37,085 nt of DNA, from contig CAIOMN010000106.1 of assembly GCA_903859415.1 (NCBI GenBank), positions 1 to 37,085 on the forward strand, in the 5' to 3' direction. A model generated the notes under the pieces. That model had not been told where the DNA came from. It worked only from the letters and a program-made list of their open reading frames with translations, and did no database searches. A program made the position numbers and the translations under genes. The DNA comes from an uncultured Methylococcaceae bacterium (GTDB taxonomy: Bacteria > Pseudomonadota > Gammaproteobacteria > Methylococcales > Methylomonadaceae). Positions 33,681 through 37,085 of this stretch are shown here, one piece after another. Within the stretch, counting starts at the first letter, position 1. Each line of letters opens with the position of its first letter.

Positions 33681-35992
33681 TGAAAACTGACTTTACAGTT
33701 GGCGTTGTTGGAAATCCTAATTGTGGAAAAACCACGCTGTTCAATGTACTCACAGGGTCCAAGCAACATGTCGGAAATTGGCCAGGTGTTACCGTTGAAA
33801 AAAAAACGGGTGAGTACGTTCATGCCAATAAATTAGTAGAGCTCGTTGATTTACCAGGTACTTATTCATTAGAGGCAGCAGATGATCAGGTCTCACTCGA
33901 TGAGAAAGTCGCGAGAGATTATGTTGCTTCTAAAGAAGCTGATTTAATTATCAACATAGTAGATGCTTCAAATATAGAACGTAATCTATATTTAACCTCT
34001 CAGCTGATTGAAATGCGCGTTCCCATGATATTAGTGCTTAATATGATGGATGCAGTTCGGCAAAGAGGCATTAAAATAGATGTCGATTTTTTAGCTGAAC
34101 AACTTGGCTGTCCTGTTATTCCTATTACTGCTTCGACAAAAGAGGGTATTACAGCGTTAAAGACAATGATCAATCAAGCAGCGATCATCAAGCCAGTACC
34201 CAATGTTATCATCCCATATCTCCCAGCTTTAGAAGAAGCTATTGATGAGATTTCGCCTGCGTTAATAGATATAGCAAAAAAATATAAATGTGATTTACGT
34301 TGGTTGGCGCTTAGGTTATTAGAAGATGACACCTTAGCCAAATCGTTTGCAGGTGATGCTTTAATGCCTTCCGTTGAGCAGTTACAGCGCGAGGTAGAGA
34401 TTGAAACAGACGATGAAATAGACATACTAGCAGCGGATGCACGCTATGGTTTTGTTAATACCTTGATTCAAGGTTCAGTCTGTCGGCTTGATGAAGTTAG
34501 TCGTCATACGACAGAAAAAATAGATACGATTGTATTAAATAGATTTTTAGGTATTCCTGTCTTTTTGTTAGTCATGTATGCCATGTTTATGTTCACTATC
34601 AACATAGGCACGGCCTTTGTTGATTTCTTTGATCAAGCCGTTGGCGCTTTATTAATCGATGAGTTAGGTTTAATTCTGAATGACTTAAATTTGCCGCAGT
34701 GGCTGATCGTTATGATCACTAAAGGGATAGGTGGCGGTATACAGGTTGTTGCTACGTTTATTCCGATCATAGGTTTCCTGTTTATGTTCTTGTCCGCACT
34801 AGAAGACTCAGGCTATATGGCCAGAGCCGCTTTTGTCATGGACCGGTTTATGCGCATGATCGGATTGCCGGGCAAATCGTTTGTACCTATGATCGTGGGA
34901 TTCGGTTGTAATGTGCCCGCTATTATGGCGACTAGAACACTAGATAATCAGCGAGACAGAATCTTGACCAACCTGATGAATCCGTTTATGTCGTGCGGAG
35001 CTCGGTTACCCGTCTATGCATTATTTGCGGCTGCATTTTTTCCGGTGGGTGGGCAGAATTTAGTGTTTGGGCTTTATTTTTTGGGGATTGTCATAGCTGT
35101 TACAACAGGGTTGATAATGCGGCATACCCTGTTTAAAGGTGAGTCAGCACCTTTTATCATGGAGTTACCCGCTTACCACTTACCAACCTTACACGGTGTA
35201 TTTTTTAGAACATGGGATCGGCTTAAGTCATTTATACTCAATGCTGGAAAAGTCATCATCCCGATGGTGTTAGTATTAAACTTTCTTAATGCCTTAGGCA
35301 CCGATGGTAGTTTTGGCCAGGAAAATAGTAACAAATCCATATTAAGTGCCATAGGCAGAAGCTTAACTCCGGTCTTTAAACCGATGGGAATCGAAAAAGA
35401 TAATTGGCCGGCGACGGTTGGAATCTTTACGGGAGTGTTAGCAAAAGAAGCCGTGGTCGGTACGCTGGATGCATTATACAGTCAAATTTCAGCAACAGAA
35501 TCTACAGCTAGCCCCCCGTTTAATCTAGCAGATGCGTTATTGGCTGCTTGTGCAACAGTGCCCAATAATTTAAATGCCATTGCCGATAATTTATTAGATC
35601 CTTTAGGTTTAAACATTGGAACAGTGACAGATTTGTCATCGGCAGCCAGTGAGCAGGCCGTTAAAACAAATACCTTTACAGCTATGCAGCATAGTTTTGA
35701 TGGTAAGGCTGGAGCCTTTGCCTATTTGTTGTTTATATTACTGTATGCACCTTGTGTTGCAGCAACGGCGGCTATCTATAGAGAGACTAGTGCTGGATGG
35801 ACCGTGTTTGTGGTTTTTTGGACTACAGGCATTGCTTACATGGTCTCGACAATTTTTTATCAATTGATGACATATAGTCAACATCCGAGTTATTCCCTAG
35901 CTTGGGTAGTTGGCTTATTAACCGCATTCTTACTGGTATTAATGAGCTTATGGCTCACTGGGAAAAAAACCATAACAGCGACTGTGCATTAG
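33680..35992 (+). CDS. feoB: Ferrous iron transporter FeoB
   Basis: A 770-residue Fe2+ transporter with an N-terminal G-protein. G1 is GNPNCGKT (11-18), the G2 region is GNWPGVTVEKK (32-42), G3 is DLPG (57-60) and G4 is NMMD (121-124). A helical GDI domain follows (to about residue 270). The membrane part starts near LNRFLGIPVFLLVMYAMFM, with two Gate repeats; the conserved cysteine is in IVGFGCNVPAIMATRTL and the second Gate motif is seen at GVLAKEAVVGTLD. Full length, no frameshift. feoC follows after 9 bases. Confidence 0.98.
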   Translation: MKTDFTVGVVGNPNCGKTTLFNVLTGSKQHVGNWPGVTVEKKTGEYVHANKLVELVDLPGTYSLEAADDQVSLDEKVARDYVASKEADLIINIVDASNIERNLYLTSQLIEMRVPMILVLNMMDAVRQRGIKIDVDFLAEQLGCPVIPITASTKEGITALKTMINQAAIIKPVPNVIIPYLPALEEAIDEISPALIDIAKKYKCDLRWLALRLLEDDTLAKSFAGDALMPSVEQLQREVEIETDDEIDILAADARYGFVNTLIQGSVCRLDEVSRHTTEKIDTIVLNRFLGIPVFLLVMYAMFMFTINIGTAFVDFFDQAVGALLIDELGLILNDLNLPQWLIVMITKGIGGGIQVVATFIPIIGFLFMFLSALEDSGYMARAAFVMDRFMRMIGLPGKSFVPMIVGFGCNVPAIMATRTLDNQRDRILTNLMNPFMSCGARLPVYALFAAAFFPVGGQNLVFGLYFLGIVIAVTTGLIMRHTLFKGESAPFIMELPAYHLPTLHGVFFRTWDRLKSFILNAGKVIIPMVLVLNFLNALGTDGSFGQENSNKSILSAIGRSLTPVFKPMGIEKDNWPATVGIFTGVLAKEAVVGTLDALYSQISATESTASPPFNLADALLAACATVPNNLNAIADNLLDPLGLNIGTVTDLSSAASEQAVKTNTFTAMQHSFDGKAGAFAYLLFILLYAPCVAATAAIYRETSAGWTVFVVFWTTGIAYMVSTIFYQLMTYSQHPSYSLAWVVGLLTAFLLVLMSLWLTGKKTITATVH

Positions 35993-36001
35993 GAGACTTC
36001 T

Positions 36002-36226
36002 GTGATTCTGGATGACTTAAGACAATATTTAAAACAGCACCCTAGAGTTGCGCTGGCGGATTTAGTTAATCATTTTAATGTCGATGCTGACGCCTTGCGC
36101 GGTATGTTAGGTCGATGGATTAGTAAGGGTAATGTGCGAAAGACTTCTCAGGAGACCGGTTGTGGAACCAGTTGTTGTAAATGTGATCCTGCGTTGATCG
36201 AATTCTATGAATGGATTGAAAGGTAG
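36002..36226 (+). CDS. feoC: FeoC-like regulatory protein
   Basis: A 74-residue winged-helix protein. The helices LDDLRQYLKQHPRVALADLV and NVDADALRGMLGRWISKG form the DNA/protein-binding fold. Four cysteines follow (Cys54, 58, 59 and 61 in GCGTSCCKC), resembling the Fe-S ligand loop of enterobacterial FeoC though with compact spacing. The start is GTG at 36002, supported by AGGAG 6 bases upstream; no ATG alternative exists. It is the last gene of feoABC. In Klebsiella FeoC protects FeoB from FtsH; the same role here is inferred. Confidence 0.85.
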   Translation: MILDDLRQYLKQHPRVALADLVNHFNVDADALRGMLGRWISKGNVRKTSQETGCGTSCCKCDPALIEFYEWIER

Positions 36227-36260
36227 CTAAACCTTAAGCCTTAATGCTTGCTGAGCCGAC

Positions 36261-36296
36261 AAATTGCCTGTTACAGGAAGCTAAACACGGCAATTT
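36261..36296 (+). terminator. Inverted repeat between feoC and tRNA-Arg
   Basis: AAATTGCC and GGCAATTT pair perfectly around a 20-base loop that contains a small CCTG/CAGG hairpin. There is no T-run. It may end the feo transcript weakly. A TAGAAT at 36301-36306 just after it is a possible -10 for the tRNA. Confidence 0.35.
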
Positions 36297-36315
36297 ATGG
36301 TAGAATTCTACAAAT

Positions 36316-36392
36316 GCCCCGATAGCTCAGTAGGATAGAGCGGTCCCCTCCTAAGGGACAGGTCGGTGGTTCGAATCCACTTTGGGGCACCA
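36316..36392 (+). tRNA. tRNA-Arg (anticodon CCT)
   Basis: A 77-base cloverleaf. The acceptor GCCCCGA pairs with TTGGGGC (one G-T), and the D-arm is AGCTCAGTAGGATAGAGC. Anticodon stem GTCCC/GGGAC has loop CTCCTAA with anticodon CCT, reading AGG. The T-arm is GGTGGTTCGAATCCACT. CCA is encoded at 36390-36392. Confidence 0.96.
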
Positions 36393-36519
36393 TATAAATC
36401 AATTAGTTACAGAAAAATTAAATCTCTTTTTATCGTCTTAAAATAAACTTTTCCCAATTTCGTCCCATTTCAAAAAAATCATCATAATAAACTGCAACAC
36501 TTGCCGCTAATTCAGGCAT

Positions 36520-36544
36520 AAAAAAGCCGCGTGGTTAGAGGCTA
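36520..36544 (-). terminator. Weak terminator of the small minus-strand gene
   Basis: On the minus strand AGCC and GGCT form a short 4-bp stem followed by six T residues, 21 bases after the stop at 36565. The stem is minimal, so this is tentative. Confidence 0.3.
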
Positions 36545-36564
36545 GTCTGGTGTCTTATCAAATT

Positions 36565-36768
36565 TTATTCACAATTACCTAATGATTCCGGCGGAATTAA
36601 ATTATTCCATATTGATGGACTTGCTATTGCCTTAACCTTTTCTAAAATCTGCGGTGTTTTGCAATAGTTTGGCAAGTTATCCCATAGCTCAATAATTTCA
36701 AGTTCATTTGATGTTGCGTCTACTTTTGAATCATCTGAGTTAAGATCGAAGTCATCTTTTTTAGCCAT
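36565..36768 (-). CDS. Small hypothetical acidic protein
   Basis: A 67-residue protein starting MAKKDDFDLNSDDSKVD and ending in ESLGNCE. The N-terminal third is Asp/Ser-rich and probably disordered; the rest may form helices (ELEIIELWDNL, PQILEKVKAIA). I recognise no domain. The start is ATG 36768: AGGTG lies 6 bases before it, while the in-frame ATG three codons upstream (36777) has none. Flanks are AT-rich, and the gene lies on the tRNA-Arg side where accessory DNA often begins. The 172 bases between the tRNA and this gene hold no other gene. Confidence 0.5.
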   Translation of the reverse strand: MAKKDDFDLNSDDSKVDATSNELEIIELWDNLPNYCKTPQILEKVKAIASPSIWNNLIPPESLGNCE

Positions 36769-36973
36769 GTGTAACACCTAAAATTTTTTAAGGATTTGTG
36801 AGGCGCATTTATTTTAAAAAAGTTTTACGAAAAAAAGCCTGTTTCAACCAGCCTTGTTATTTGCTACTGCTTTATCTCTAGGACACTAATTGAATTGAAA
36901 TCGCTCTATTTATGCCCTTAGTTTGCCATCAAGTAATTACAAGTAACTGACAGGTATTCAGCAACTCAGAGCA

Positions 36974-37085
36974 TCATAAAAACTCAGCAAAGCGATCTTC
37001 TACCTTTTTATTCCGAACATACGCTCGCCTCTCCAGGGCTAGAGTCAGCAATACTTCGCTATCATGGGTGGAAATTTGGGTGAGG
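36974..37085 (-). CDS. C-terminal end of an unknown protein (partial)
   Basis: A minus-strand frame enters from the right edge and reads 36 codons to TGA, including SEVLLTLALERRAYVRNKKV and ending RFAEFL. The alternating Leu/Ala/Glu/Arg pattern looks like a real C-terminal helix, but no family is recognised. The remainder lies outside the window. Confidence 0.4.
   Translation of the reverse strand, partial: LTQISTHDSEVLLTLALERRAYVRNKKVEDRFAEFL

Noticed and set aside
36830-36870. Terminator-like hairpin AAGGCT/GGCTTT with T-run on the minus strand
   Set aside because: The stem needs two G-T pairs over six positions and does not sit after a supported gene end except the partial one, so it was not listed.

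Overview
The window is chromosomal DNA of a gammaproteobacterium with moderate-to-low GC. Three gene strings support this: hfq-hflX-hflK-hflC-hisZ-purA, gyrA-serC-pheA-hisC-tyrA::aroA-cmk-rpsA-ihfB with a TyrA-AroA fusion as in pseudomonads and relatives, and a tmRNA with an ANDENY-type tag. A methanotroph-like (Methylococcales) host is my guess from overall flavour and is not proven here. No rRNA, transposase, integrase or CRISPR array was found.

Layout. 1-1130: a partial unknown gene, a small zinc-ribbon protein, tRNA-Thr(CGT) and an unknown acidic protein. 1150-7195: envelope and miscellaneous genes (CNNM/CorC-type membrane protein, a 1044-residue DUF748/AsmA-like protein, a YkgJ-type cysteine-cluster protein, a small membrane protein, a DUF2892 protein). 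7288-8834: a two-gene, translationally coupled module of an OLD/ABC-type ATPase and a TOPRIM protein. It lies directly downstream of ssrA (tmRNA, 8956-9332) and resembles split ATPase-TOPRIM phage-defence systems. 9471-9863: a cold-shock gene with a near-consensus promoter and a leader of about 146 nt. 9864-10736: non-coding DNA holding an 18-unit, strictly 21-bp-periodic array with a palindromic core. 10737-13981: a nitroreductase, heme A synthase coupled to ygfZ, and a ygfX-like gene.

14109-21801: hfq-hflX, then hflK-hflC, then hisZ-purA with a low-molecular-weight phosphatase and a dienelactone-hydrolase-like gene. A strong hairpin terminator sits just before hisZ. 21967-33039: gyrA, then the aromatic amino acid/serine/histidine cluster serC-pheA-hisC-tyrA::aroA, then cmk-rpsA-ihfB. 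Hairpins sit before rpsA and ihfB. 33348-36226: a Fur-box-controlled feoABC ferrous iron uptake operon. 36316-37085: tRNA-Arg(CCT), a small unknown gene and the 3' end of another.

Most of the window is conserved housekeeping DNA. The parts most worth a second look are the ATPase-TOPRIM pair beside ssrA with its operator-like palindrome, the 21-bp palindromic array, and the recurring placement of terminator hairpins immediately before start codons (hisZ, ihfB).
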